A stretch of 43,932 nt of DNA, taken from contig DAKD01000031.1 in the NCBI GenBank assembly GCA_002499085.1, positions 1 to 43,932 on the forward strand, written 5' to 3'. The stretch is from Methanomassiliicoccales archaeon UBA280 (GTDB taxonomy: Archaea; Thermoplasmatota; Thermoplasmata; SG8-5). The translations under genes were made by a program, and so were the position numbers. Every line of letters starts with the position of its first letter. Within the stretch, counting starts at the first letter, position 1. The notes under the pieces were generated by a model. It did not search any database. It worked only from the letters and a program-made list of their open reading frames with translations, and had not been told where the DNA came from. Positions 31,075 to 38,701 of this stretch are shown here, piece by piece.

Positions 31075-31779
31075 ATGCAAGAAACAATGATAATACTTGT
31101 CGGCGTCGGGCATGTGTTCGATATATCGGCCCAGGTGCGGGGAATAATACTTGAGAATTCACCTGTCGCCGTAGGCCTGGAACTCGACAGGAACAGGCTG
31201 GCCGGACTCCTGGCCAGGGACAGGGGGGAGGAGCTTCCTAAACAGAGGGGGATGCTTGCAAAGTTCCAGGAGCGGATCGCCAAGGACTTCGGCGTCGAGG
31301 CCGGCGACGAGATGCTGGCCGGTTACAAGGCTGCCGCCGAAATTAATGCGAAGGTATTCGTCATAGACATGGACATTAACCGGGTGATAATGAGGATAAA
31401 TAGCCAGCTTACTGTGAAAGAGAGGCTGAAGATGTTCGGGGCGCTGTTCGCGACGCCATTCATCCGAAGGAAAACTGTGGAGAAGGAGCTGAAGAGGTAC
31501 GAGGAGGAGGGCGACCTTTACATGGAAGAGGTGGGAAAATCCATGCCCACTGTCAAGAAGGTGCTGCTGGACGAGAGGAACGAGCATATGGCCAGGTACC
31601 TGCTCAATATCGAGGAGAGGTTCGGGACGGTGCTGGCCCTGGTGGGGGACGGGCATGTGCCCGGAATGGCAAAGCTGATCCCGCACGGCAACCACCGCGA
31701 GATAAGGCTAAAGGAAGTTAGAGGCTGGAAGCCGAACGAGAGCGGCCCGGCCAGCATATCCTACTCGTTCAATGTCTGA
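31075..31779 (+). CDS. TraB/GumN family protein
   Basis: This 234-residue protein has the family's paired GxxH motifs (VGVGHVFDIS near the start, ALVGDGHVPGM near residue 190), the metal-site features of the EreA/TIKI-like fold. It lacks the C-terminal membrane helices seen in many archaeal TraB proteins. Activity unknown; a metalloprotease-like role is suggested for relatives. TATA-like AATAAATACC lies about 20 nt upstream of ATG 31075. Confidence 0.8.
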   Translation: MQETMIILVGVGHVFDISAQVRGIILENSPVAVGLELDRNRLAGLLARDRGEELPKQRGMLAKFQERIAKDFGVEAGDEMLAGYKAAAEINAKVFVIDMDINRVIMRINSQLTVKERLKMFGALFATPFIRRKTVEKELKRYEEEGDLYMEEVGKSMPTVKKVLLDERNEHMARYLLNIEERFGTVLALVGDGHVPGMAKLIPHGNHREIRLKEVRGWKPNESGPASISYSFNV

Positions 31780-31824
31780 GGGAGCGATAGGTTTTTATCC
31801 CTGGGAATCCCATGTACTGGTACC

Positions 31825-33117
31825 ATGTCAAAAATCATCACACAGGTGGCTCTGGATTTCGTGGATTCGCACCGGGCGCTGAAGGTCGCGGAGGAAGCTG
31901 TAGAGGGCGGCATTGACTGGCTGGAGGCCGGAACACCGCTGATAAAGAGCGAAGGCCTGGACATTGTCCGGGAGCTCAAGGCAAAATTCCCGAACAAGAC
32001 CATAGTTGCTGACCTGAAGACCCTTGACACAGGCGCATTGGAGGTGGAGATAGCCTCCAAGGCCGGTGCAGGCATAGTCTGCATAATGGGCATGTCCGAG
32101 GACGCCACAATAACCGAGGCTGTGAAGTCTGCCAGGCAGTACGGCTCCAAGGTCATGGTGGATCTGATGCGCGTCCAAGACAAGCCTGCCAGGGCAAAGC
32201 AGGCCGAATCTCTCGGCGCCGATTATATCTGCATCCATGTCAGCATCGACGAGCAGATGGTCGGGGGGAAGCCGTTCGCGGACCTGAAGGCAGTGGCCGA
32301 TGCTGTCGGCATACCGGTCGCGGTTGCGGGCGGTATCAACTCCGAGACAGCGCCCCTGGCCGTGGAGAACGGCGCCTCGATAGTAATTGTGGGCGGCGCG
32401 ATAACAAAATCCGGGGACGTGGCCGAATCCGCGAGGGCGATAATCGAATCCATATCCTCGATGAAGCCGGTCAAGTCCGACAGGTCAAGGAAATACGGAC
32501 CCGGGGAGATACGCGAGGCTCTGTCCAGGGTCTCGACGCCCAATGTCGCGGATGCCATGCACACAAGAGGCTCGATGGTCGGGCTGCATCCCTTCATCAA
32601 ACCCGGCACGAAGATGATTGGCCAGGCTGTCACGGTGCACACGCTCAACGGAGACTGGGCCAAGGTCGTGGAGGCAATAGACCATGCCAACGCCGGCGAT
32701 GTAATAGCCGTGGATGTACACGGGGGAGACATGGCGGTGTGGGGCGAACTCGCGTCCTGGAGCTGCAAGGTAAAGGGCATTTCAGGCATAGTCATCGACG
32801 GTGCCGTCAGGGACGTGGACGCGATACTTGAGATGGGATTCCCAGTTTTCGCCAGGCACAGGAGGCCAGCGGCGGGCGAGCCGAAGGGATTTGGGGAGAT
32901 AGGCTGCGCCATCCAATGCGGCGGGCAGACCGTCATCCCCGGAGACTGGATAATTGGCGACGAGAGCGGCCTCGTCGTAATACCCAGGAAGGACGCGATG
33001 GAGATAGCCAACCGCGCGGTCGATGTCATGGAGAGGGAGAACCGCATCCGCGAGGAGATAAAGCGCGGCAGCACGCTCTCGAAGGTAATTGACCTGTACA
33101 AATGGGAGAAAAAGTAA
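31825..33117 (+). CDS. hps: 3-hexulose-6-phosphate synthase fused to RraA-like domain
   Basis: Residues 1 to about 215 are Hps (VALDFVDSHRALKVAEEA, IVADLKTLDTG, GADYICIHV), an OMP-decarboxylase-type barrel. In many archaea it runs the ribulose monophosphate route backwards to make pentoses. Residues about 225-420 are an RraA/demethylmenaquinone-methyltransferase-like fold (STPNVADAMHTRG, VIDGAVRDVDAI). The fusion is known in archaea, the role of the second domain is not. TATA-like GGTTTTTATCC lies about 30 nt upstream. Repeat element copy 2 begins at its stop codon. Confidence 0.92.
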   Translation: MSKIITQVALDFVDSHRALKVAEEAVEGGIDWLEAGTPLIKSEGLDIVRELKAKFPNKTIVADLKTLDTGALEVEIASKAGAGIVCIMGMSEDATITEAVKSARQYGSKVMVDLMRVQDKPARAKQAESLGADYICIHVSIDEQMVGGKPFADLKAVADAVGIPVAVAGGINSETAPLAVENGASIVIVGGAITKSGDVAESARAIIESISSMKPVKSDRSRKYGPGEIREALSRVSTPNVADAMHTRGSMVGLHPFIKPGTKMIGQAVTVHTLNGDWAKVVEAIDHANAGDVIAVDVHGGDMAVWGELASWSCKVKGISGIVIDGAVRDVDAILEMGFPVFARHRRPAAGEPKGFGEIGCAIQCGGQTVIPGDWIIGDESGLVVIPRKDAMEIANRAVDVMERENRIREEIKRGSTLSKVIDLYKWEKK

Positions 33118-33263
33118 ACTACCAGCCCTTAAAAGAGCTGGCTTTTGTTGCCGGGCCGGAAGTTTACAATAGAGTAGTTGCATACCTGATTTATCGAAGC
33201 CAGGGGCTTCGATTGGGTTTGATATTATCAGCACGGTATGCAACGGTGGATTTACGACTGCTT
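33114..33263. repeat. Inverted-repeat element, copy 2 (behind hps-rraA)
   Basis: The same nested architecture as 6924-7187. GTAAACTACCAGCCC (33114-33128) pairs with GGGCCGGAAGTTTAC (33153-33167). GAGTA (33172-33176)/TGCTT (33259-33263), GTTGCATACC (33177-33186)/GGTATGCAAC (33235-33244) and ATCGAAGCC (33193-33201)/GGCTTCGAT (33205-33213) are nested. The left arm again overlaps the host stop codon. The ORFs that cross it on either strand are not conserved in copy 1. Confidence 0.7.
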
Positions 33264-33320
33264 ATGCCGATTCATCTCACACCTGAAGGAGTAAGCATTC
33301 TCGGCATGTATGCAGTAATG

Positions 33321-33452
33321 AGTGCTCCCCAAGCTAAAGCATGGGGTATCCATTAATTGTCTTCACCCTGAATTTCGTGATTACTTACCGCCAGTTACTC
33401 ATTCAGGCAGATTCGAAAATGTTTGGAGCATACTGACATCGTGGGGAGCACT
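33321..33452. repeat. Further inverted repeats between the element and the RNA candidate
   Basis: AGTGCTCCCC (33321-33330) pairs perfectly with GGGGAGCACT (33443-33452), and CCTGAAT (33367-33373) with ATTCAGG (33411-33417) inside it. No gene is supported between 33118 and 33601. The structure may belong to a longer version of the element or to a separate RNA. Confidence 0.5.
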
Positions 33453-33456
33453 TTAA

Positions 33457-33601
33457 TTGAACAATTTCTCGCATTGAAATTGCATAAAAACGCCCTTATC
33501 CGCAGACTTAAAAGTCGCGGTATGCGGGCGAGACCGCAGGTGAGGAACTCACCGAGGAAATAGACGAGTCCGCGAAGCGGATTCGGCGAGAACATGTTCA
33601 A
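33457..33601 (+). ncRNA. Putative branched structured RNA (strand uncertain)
   Basis: TTGAACA (33457-33463) and TGTTCAA (33595-33601) close a GC-rich block in AT-rich surroundings. Inside are three hairpins. A is CGCCC (33491-33495)/GGGCG (33526-33530) containing CCGC-GACTT/AAGTC-GCGG. B is GGTGAG (33539-33544)/CTCACC (33548-33553) with a GAA loop. C is CGAGTCCGC (33565-33573)/GCGGATTCG (33577-33585) with a GAA loop, forming the very stable GCGAAGC turn. The plus strand is favoured by these GAA loops and by a TATA-like CTTTAATTG at 33451-33459. It matches no RNase P, SRP or riboswitch consensus I can recall. It also lies directly behind the helicase stop, so a terminator role is possible. Confidence 0.4.
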
Positions 33602-35530
33602 TCAGAATGTCACGCTGACAACGTCCTTGTCCAGCATGTTGATCGCCTGAGTCAGTTTATCCTTCAGCGCTTCCTGGTCAGTGGCCCTTCTCACCTGGTC
33701 CAGGACGTCTATTGACTGGCGGAATATCCTGATTATATCGCCCTCGGGAAGGTCGAAATCCTCGACGAGTCGGGCGAAATCCTGGCCCCTTGCCCATGCC
33801 TCGACCAGCGGTATCCTGGTAGCCAGCCCGAATATGCTGAGATTCCGCATAAGGAACTGGTTGCCTTCCAGGCCCTTCATGAGCCTGTAGAATGTCTGGC
33901 CCCTTTTCGGCCTCTGGGCGCGGAAATGCCTTGGCTCGTACGTGATTGCAGCGGCGAGGCATGCGATCTCCGCGGGAGTCCATCTCTTCCATTTCTCATC
34001 GGCGAATATCTCCGCGGTAACGAGCTCCTCGGTGAATATATGTGTGGTGAACATGCCCTTGGGCGTGAGTCTGGTTCCGTGGATGTGGCCAAGCTTCTGC
34101 AGTGTCCTGACCCGGTTGTTCCAGGCGGCCCAGACATTCACCCTCTGGCCCTGGCTCTTTTTGAGATATGAGTCGAAGCTCTTCTCCAGCACAGTCTCTA
34201 TCTCGGCGTCGGTATGCCTGTGGATGAGGTTGAGCACTGTATTGTATGACAGTTCGAACTGGGAGAATATGGGGATGCGGTCTGCCTTTGTCAGCCTGTG
34301 TATCTCGGAAAGGTCATCCTGGTACCTGTCCGCCATGGCTATCACGATGCCCTTGGAGTCCATTCCCCTCCTTCCGGCGCGGCCTGCCATCTGGAAGTAT
34401 TCCTTGGAGTTGATGTACCTGTGGGTGGTCCCGTCATACTTTCTAAGGCCTGAGAAGGCCACTGTCCTTGCAGGATAATTGATCCCCACGGCGAAAGTCT
34501 CAGTGGCGTAGAGGACGCTTATCAGGTTCTTGCCGAAGGCCTCTTCCACTGCCCTTTTGGCGGCCGGAAGCATTCCGGCATGGTGAAATGCCACTCCGCG
34601 GTCCAGGACCTGAATCAGGGCTTGAATGGAATCCATGTCGGCTATCTCGGGGTCGAGGAGATGCTTCTCGATTATCGCATCCATGTCCGGATCTCTGTGC
34701 TTCAGGAAAGTCATGTTGTAGGCGGCCTCGAGGGCTTTTGCCTCGCAGTCCTTCCTTGAGAAGTTGAAGAACAGGCAGGGGAGCATATCATGCTGGCTCA
34801 TGTAGCTCACAAGGTCCAGATGGCTGGGCGGTCTGCCCTTGGGCTTCGGCCCCTTTTGCCTTCTTTGACCCTTCTTCCTGGGGCCGCCTCCTTCTCTCGC
34901 GACCTGGCCGATGAGGTTGGGTAGCTCGTCCATTGTGATGACCGTGTTCCCTCCGGTGTGAATATGGTGGAACAGCGGCACGGCCCTCTTGTCATACTCC
35001 ACGACCCGGACGTCATGGTCGTGAATGCTGCCGATCCAGGAGGCAAACTCCCTGGCATTGGGTATCGTGGCTGAAAGCGCGAGGAAGCGGACGCTCGGCG
35101 GGGAGAAGATTATGGATTCCTCCCAGACAGTACCTCTCTCGGGGTCGTTCATGAAGTGGACCTCGTCCAGAATCAGCATGCCCACGTCCCTTATGCTGTC
35201 CGGATCTGCGAGAGCCATGTTCCTGTAAACCTCGGTTGTCATGACCAGTATCCGGGCGTTCTTGTTGATGGACACGTCCCCCGTCAGTATTCCCACGTTC
35301 TCCTTTCCGAACTGGGCAACGAAATCCATGTACTTCTGGTTGGACAGGGCCTTAATCGGCGAGGTATAGACCGAGCGCTTCCTGTGGCCCGAGTAGAACT
35401 CGATTGCATACTCGGCCACCAGGGTCTTTCCCGTGCCTGTTGCCGCGGAAACGACCACAGAATCACCGTTTGTGATATGCTCGCAGGCCTCTATCTGGAA
35501 CGGGTCTAGCTCCAGGCCGTGAAATTTCAT
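33602..35530 (-). CDS. Ski2/Mtr4-like DExH RNA helicase
   Basis: This 642-residue superfamily 2 helicase has motif I SAATGTGKT, motif II DEVH, motif III SATIPN and motif VI QMAGRAGRRG. The C-terminal helical region (PAEIACLAAAITYEPR...LPEGDIIRIFRQSIDVLDQVRRAT) matches the DSHCT domain of Ski2/Mtr4 and actinobacterial HelY-type enzymes. It likely feeds RNA to the exosome, which fits the presence of DnaG in the window, but this is inference. A Lys/Gly-rich insert lies near residues 217-237. It is separate from Hel308. Confidence 0.88.
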   Translation of the reverse strand: MKFHGLELDPFQIEACEHITNGDSVVVSAATGTGKTLVAEYAIEFYSGHRKRSVYTSPIKALSNQKYMDFVAQFGKENVGILTGDVSINKNARILVMTTEVYRNMALADPDSIRDVGMLILDEVHFMNDPERGTVWEESIIFSPPSVRFLALSATIPNAREFASWIGSIHDHDVRVVEYDKRAVPLFHHIHTGGNTVITMDELPNLIGQVAREGGGPRKKGQRRQKGPKPKGRPPSHLDLVSYMSQHDMLPCLFFNFSRKDCEAKALEAAYNMTFLKHRDPDMDAIIEKHLLDPEIADMDSIQALIQVLDRGVAFHHAGMLPAAKRAVEEAFGKNLISVLYATETFAVGINYPARTVAFSGLRKYDGTTHRYINSKEYFQMAGRAGRRGMDSKGIVIAMADRYQDDLSEIHRLTKADRIPIFSQFELSYNTVLNLIHRHTDAEIETVLEKSFDSYLKKSQGQRVNVWAAWNNRVRTLQKLGHIHGTRLTPKGMFTTHIFTEELVTAEIFADEKWKRWTPAEIACLAAAITYEPRHFRAQRPKRGQTFYRLMKGLEGNQFLMRNLSIFGLATRIPLVEAWARGQDFARLVEDFDLPEGDIIRIFRQSIDVLDQVRRATDQEALKDKLTQAINMLDKDVVSVTF

Positions 35531-35656
35531 AGGTGGGAGAAGGAATACGGCTTTTTAAAGGGAACGGAAAACCAGAGACCCGTATACGCCAGAGAATACT
35601 TTCGGTGACCCCCCCGATTGAGGTTTATATAGTTTGCAGAACTAGTGTAAGTCGAG

Positions 35657-35764
35657 GTGAGTGAAATTAGCGGCTTCGAAGAGATAGACGACTGCTCCTG
35701 GCAGGAAGTATATATCCTGAACAGGTGCTACAATCAGTTCAACGATTACGGTTCAGAGGATTGA
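35657..35764 (+). CDS. Possible 35-residue small protein
   Basis: GTG 35657 lies about 25 nt after TATA box TTTATATAG (35625-35633), and the frame runs to TGA 35762-35764. The peptide is acidic, with two cysteines and aromatic residues (MSEISGFEEIDDCSWQEVYI and onward). A GC hairpin with a T-rich tail follows at 35793-35808, giving a promoter-ORF-terminator unit. No homologue is recognised. The unit could instead express a small RNA. Confidence 0.4.
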   Translation: MSEISGFEEIDDCSWQEVYILNRCYNQFNDYGSED

Positions 35765-35792
35765 ATCTTTTCAGTAAACCATCCCATGGGTC

Positions 35793-35808
35793 GGGGGTCT
35801 AGGCCCCC
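35793..35808 (+). terminator. GC hairpin followed by T-rich run
   Basis: GGGGG (35793-35797) can pair with CCCCC (35804-35808) across TCTAGG, and ATATTTTTTATC follows at 35821. This fits a terminator for the short transcript started near 35655. Confidence 0.5.
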
Positions 35809-35876
35809 CCGGCCCTCCCTATATTTTTTATCGAAGGTTATTTATCCCGGCCATCAATCCCGTTAGTACCAGATAT

Positions 35877-36063
35877 CACAGGCAGGTGTGTATCCCATAC
35901 AAGATTCAATTATCTTGGAAGGTTACACAGTCAGATATGATATTCGGTTAAAAACCACAACAAACACATACATACATACACTAATAAGGCAAATACACAG
36001 GCAGGTGTGATATTCGACTTAAGATTACAACAACAAGGAAGCATATGTCGAATATACACCTGC
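35877..36063. repeat. tRNA-Gly 5'-end repeats and acceptor-mimic hairpin
   Basis: CACAGGCAGGTGTG occurs at 35877-35890 and 35996-36009. GCAGGTGTGAT at 36001-36011 equals the first 11 nt of tRNA-Gly (36091-36101). The second copy forms a long hairpin: GCAGGTGTGATATTCGAC (36001-36018) pairs with GTCGAATATACACCTGC (36047-36063) with one bulged G. Its terminal seven pairs are identical to the tRNA-Gly acceptor stem. Smaller hairpins (CAAGAT/ATCTTG near 35899-35916) and a CATA tract near 35967-35979 lie between. No gene is supported in 35830-36090. Confidence 0.8.
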
Positions 36064-36090
36064 TCGAATGTCAGCAAATGTAATCTAAGA

Positions 36091-36163
36091 GCAGGTGTGA
36101 TCTAGTTGGTTAGGATTAAAGCCTTCCAAGCTTTCAGCCCGGGTTCGAATCCCGGCACCTGCA
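36091..36163 (+). tRNA. tRNA-Gly (UCC)
   Basis: Acceptor GCAGGTG/CACCTGC pairs fully. The anticodon stem AAAGC/GCTTT encloses CTTCCAA with anticodon TCC. The T arm is CCGGG-TTCGAAT-CCCGG, with discriminator A and no encoded CCA. A T-rich tract (TTTTGTTATTTT) follows. The upstream hairpin at 36001-36063 duplicates its acceptor stem. Confidence 0.96.
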
Positions 36164-36192
36164 TTTTGTTATTTTATGATATATGCAGGTGC

Positions 36193-38595
36193 CTACCAGT
36201 TGACGTTCCATGTCGCATCCGCTGTGACATGAATCCAGTAACCGTTGCCTTTTGACATGGTCACCAAAGTCTTGTCTGTGTAGTCTGTAACATATGGCGC
36301 AGTCGCGCTCCAGACTCCGACATGGTCAGCCACTCCGGGCAATGTCGCCGATGCCTGTCTGGGTGTTCCGGACGGGTATCCCACCATGTTCCAGCCGGTG
36401 TAAAGCTGTATGCTTGTGGATACAGGGATGTTCCCGTAGACAGACAAGGTGCATGGGGCTGTGGTGTGAATCCAGAATGACATTTTATGATCAATGTTCG
36501 TCAGGTCATTTGCGGTACCGCCAACACGGTATGTTTTCCAGGGATCGGCAGTATCCAGGGAGTTGAAGTACTTCACATAGTCGAATGAGCCGGAAATCGA
36601 GGACAGGACCGATGCCACCGAGGTGTTAGACTGGATGTACGGAAGGGACACTATGTTCCAGCCCGATGTCAGGTTTACATAGTTGATGTTCTGGACAAAA
36701 TAGGCGTTGACTGTCTTGCTGGAGTACATAGTCGTGGATGTCGGGTTGGTGCTTCCGGACAGGGCTCCGGCCCAATGGTCGAAACGCCATCCGAACGACG
36801 GGGTCGCAGTCAGGGTGACTGATTGGCCGTAGGTGTAGGTTGCCTGGTTCGGGTTCTTTGAAACCGAGCCGCTGCCAATAATAGTGATTGTGAGCGTATA
36901 CTGGTCCTCTGTGAAGTATGCAATGACGCTCTTGTCGTCGTCCATGGTTATGGTTTCCGGGTTTGCGCTTCCGCTCAGGTCCCCTCCCCAGTTGCTGAAG
37001 CTCCAACCCGCATAACCGTAGGCTGTAAGTGTGACAAGGTCCCCGTCCCCATATGAAGACTGGTCTGGATCTTTGACGACATAGCCATTGCCCGACACAA
37101 TAATATCCAATGTCCAGTCAGCTGGGTTTGTGTGTATCTCGATGTTCTTATCAGCCCTGTCCCGCTTTTCTGTCGGTTTGTCGTTCATCTCATCCCAGAC
37201 AAATATGGGGTAATATTCGCCCTTATAGAATCCCTGGGCCATCGAAACATTGTTGGCATTGGCCTCGCCCCATTCGTCCCAGTTGCTTATCACAATGTCA
37301 CTCTTCAGGCCAGTCCATGCCTCCGGGTCGAAGGGATTCGAAGTCCATGAAGTGTGTATTTCCTTGGTTGCAAATGGAGAAGTTTCATCGATTTCCGTCC
37401 AGGCTGCATGGATTGAGTTCGGGCTGGCGGACAGAGTAGGGACGGATGCGGGATTTCCGTCAGGGAAGCTGATAGGCCAGTCCTTATCCCGGCCAGTCCA
37501 TGTCTGGCCGTTATCAGGTGAGCTGGAAGTGTAAAGCTCAATTTCTGGGGCTTTTTTGCTCAGGTCCTGTTGAGTCCATACCGCATGCACCTGGTCGTTG
37601 TAGCCGCCAGAAATGGCCATGTTGAGTATTGTCATGCCATCATTTGCGGGCATACTTATGGGCATTTCCTCCCCCCAGGTTCCCTGGTCGCCCCAGTATG
37701 GAGACGATACGTAAAATGCCTCGTTGAGCTCATAATTCGCCATCTGCGTCCAGGCCACATGGACAAATCGTGCCTCGGGTCCGGATGTCACTATTGAAGG
37801 ATTGTATGCGAATTTGAAATCCGGATTGCTGATTACGGCATCCACCTCCATGCCGCTCCATACATCGCCGCCGTTCAACGATCTCGAGTAATGCACTTCC
37901 TGGCCGTCTTTCGTTGTATATTCGCTCCATACAACATGCAGAATTTCCTGGGCCCTGTTGTTCACCATTCCCACGGCAATTTTGGGTGCGGATACTGACG
38001 TTCCATCCTGACCGCCTCCGAGCCTGTGGCTAACCGGTATGTCACCGGTCGTGGTTCCCGTCCAGGTTTCCCCGTTGTTCCCGGAGCGGGAATAGAATAT
38101 CTCCCAGGTTCCGTCCGCCGAAATCCGCTCCGCCCAAACAACGTGAATGAGTCCGTTGCTGTCGACCGCTATGGACGGATTCACAGCGTTCCCGTAGTTG
38201 GCCTTGTCCTTCTGGTGTGCGCTTATCAGGAAATCGTCCCTGTCATGGGTCCAGGTCATCCCTCCGTCCGGGGACATCGAGAAATGGATTTCCTTGTATC
38301 CGCTGAATTCGTCATACTCGTCCCAGACTGTGTAAGTGCAGTCCTCGAATGGGCTGCCCGGCGGAGCCGTGGCCACGGATGGGTGCAGAGCGTTGTTAAG
38401 GTTTTCCGGCTCGTCGTAGCTGACTATCATGTCGCGATCTACAATATAGTCCGGTGTCGGATCCGACGGAGCGTCATGGCTGACTTCTGTGCCGTTTGAT
38501 GCACTGCTCATGCCTGCTGGCAGCATTGAAATTGCCAGGATAGCGGAGAATGCTATTACCATGCACACTTTGGCTGCTTTTCCTTTCTCTTCCAT
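36193..38595 (-). CDS. Secreted BNR/sialidase-repeat surface protein with InlB-type repeats
   Basis: This 800-residue exported protein has a signal peptide (1 to about 32, KVCMVIAFSAILAISML). A beta-propeller-like region has BNR/Asp-box repeats (SPDGGMTW, SGNNGETW, SSPDNGQTW) and IHVVWAE-type strands. Two InlB B-repeat-like modules of about 70 residues follow (GWSFSNWGGDLSGSANP and GWRFDHWAGALSGSTNP). The C-terminal module has two GWN motifs (SGWNIVSLPYIQ, TGWNMVGYP) and ends GNGYWIHVTADATWNVNW. Sialidase catalytic residues are not evident, so it is more likely an adhesion or binding protein. A minus-strand TATA (AACTATATAAG) lies near 38640-38650. It is a paralogue of the next gene. Confidence 0.85.
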   Translation of the reverse strand: MEEKGKAAKVCMVIAFSAILAISMLPAGMSSASNGTEVSHDAPSDPTPDYIVDRDMIVSYDEPENLNNALHPSVATAPPGSPFEDCTYTVWDEYDEFSGYKEIHFSMSPDGGMTWTHDRDDFLISAHQKDKANYGNAVNPSIAVDSNGLIHVVWAERISADGTWEIFYSRSGNNGETWTGTTTGDIPVSHRLGGGQDGTSVSAPKIAVGMVNNRAQEILHVVWSEYTTKDGQEVHYSRSLNGGDVWSGMEVDAVISNPDFKFAYNPSIVTSGPEARFVHVAWTQMANYELNEAFYVSSPYWGDQGTWGEEMPISMPANDGMTILNMAISGGYNDQVHAVWTQQDLSKKAPEIELYTSSSPDNGQTWTGRDKDWPISFPDGNPASVPTLSASPNSIHAAWTEIDETSPFATKEIHTSWTSNPFDPEAWTGLKSDIVISNWDEWGEANANNVSMAQGFYKGEYYPIFVWDEMNDKPTEKRDRADKNIEIHTNPADWTLDIIVSGNGYVVKDPDQSSYGDGDLVTLTAYGYAGWSFSNWGGDLSGSANPETITMDDDKSVIAYFTEDQYTLTITIIGSGSVSKNPNQATYTYGQSVTLTATPSFGWRFDHWAGALSGSTNPTSTTMYSSKTVNAYFVQNINYVNLTSGWNIVSLPYIQSNTSVASVLSSISGSFDYVKYFNSLDTADPWKTYRVGGTANDLTNIDHKMSFWIHTTAPCTLSVYGNIPVSTSIQLYTGWNMVGYPSGTPRQASATLPGVADHVGVWSATAPYVTDYTDKTLVTMSKGNGYWIHVTADATWNVNW

Positions 38596-38701
38596 TGTCT
38601 CATCGACCTTGTATTATATGCCGAATTAGGATAAGGTTACTTATATAGTTTGGGATTAAATCACCGGGAAATGCACCAAAAAGGGCGGTTGGAATACCCT
38701 G

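Noticed and set aside
32782..33243. Minus-strand ORF through the element core into hps
   Set aside because: Most of it is antisense to hps-rraA. In copy 1 the equivalent frame has a 1-nt indel and an early stop.
33102..33356. 84-codon plus-strand ORF across repeat element copy 2
   Set aside because: It overlaps the hps stop region and the inverted-repeat core. Copy 1 does not keep the frame, so conservation follows base pairing and not codons.
33457..33601. RNase P or SRP RNA
   Set aside because: GAGGAAATAGAC resembles the start of the RNase P CR-I box only superficially. The paired CR-IV/CR-V elements and the SRP helix 8 motif are missing, and the block is too short.
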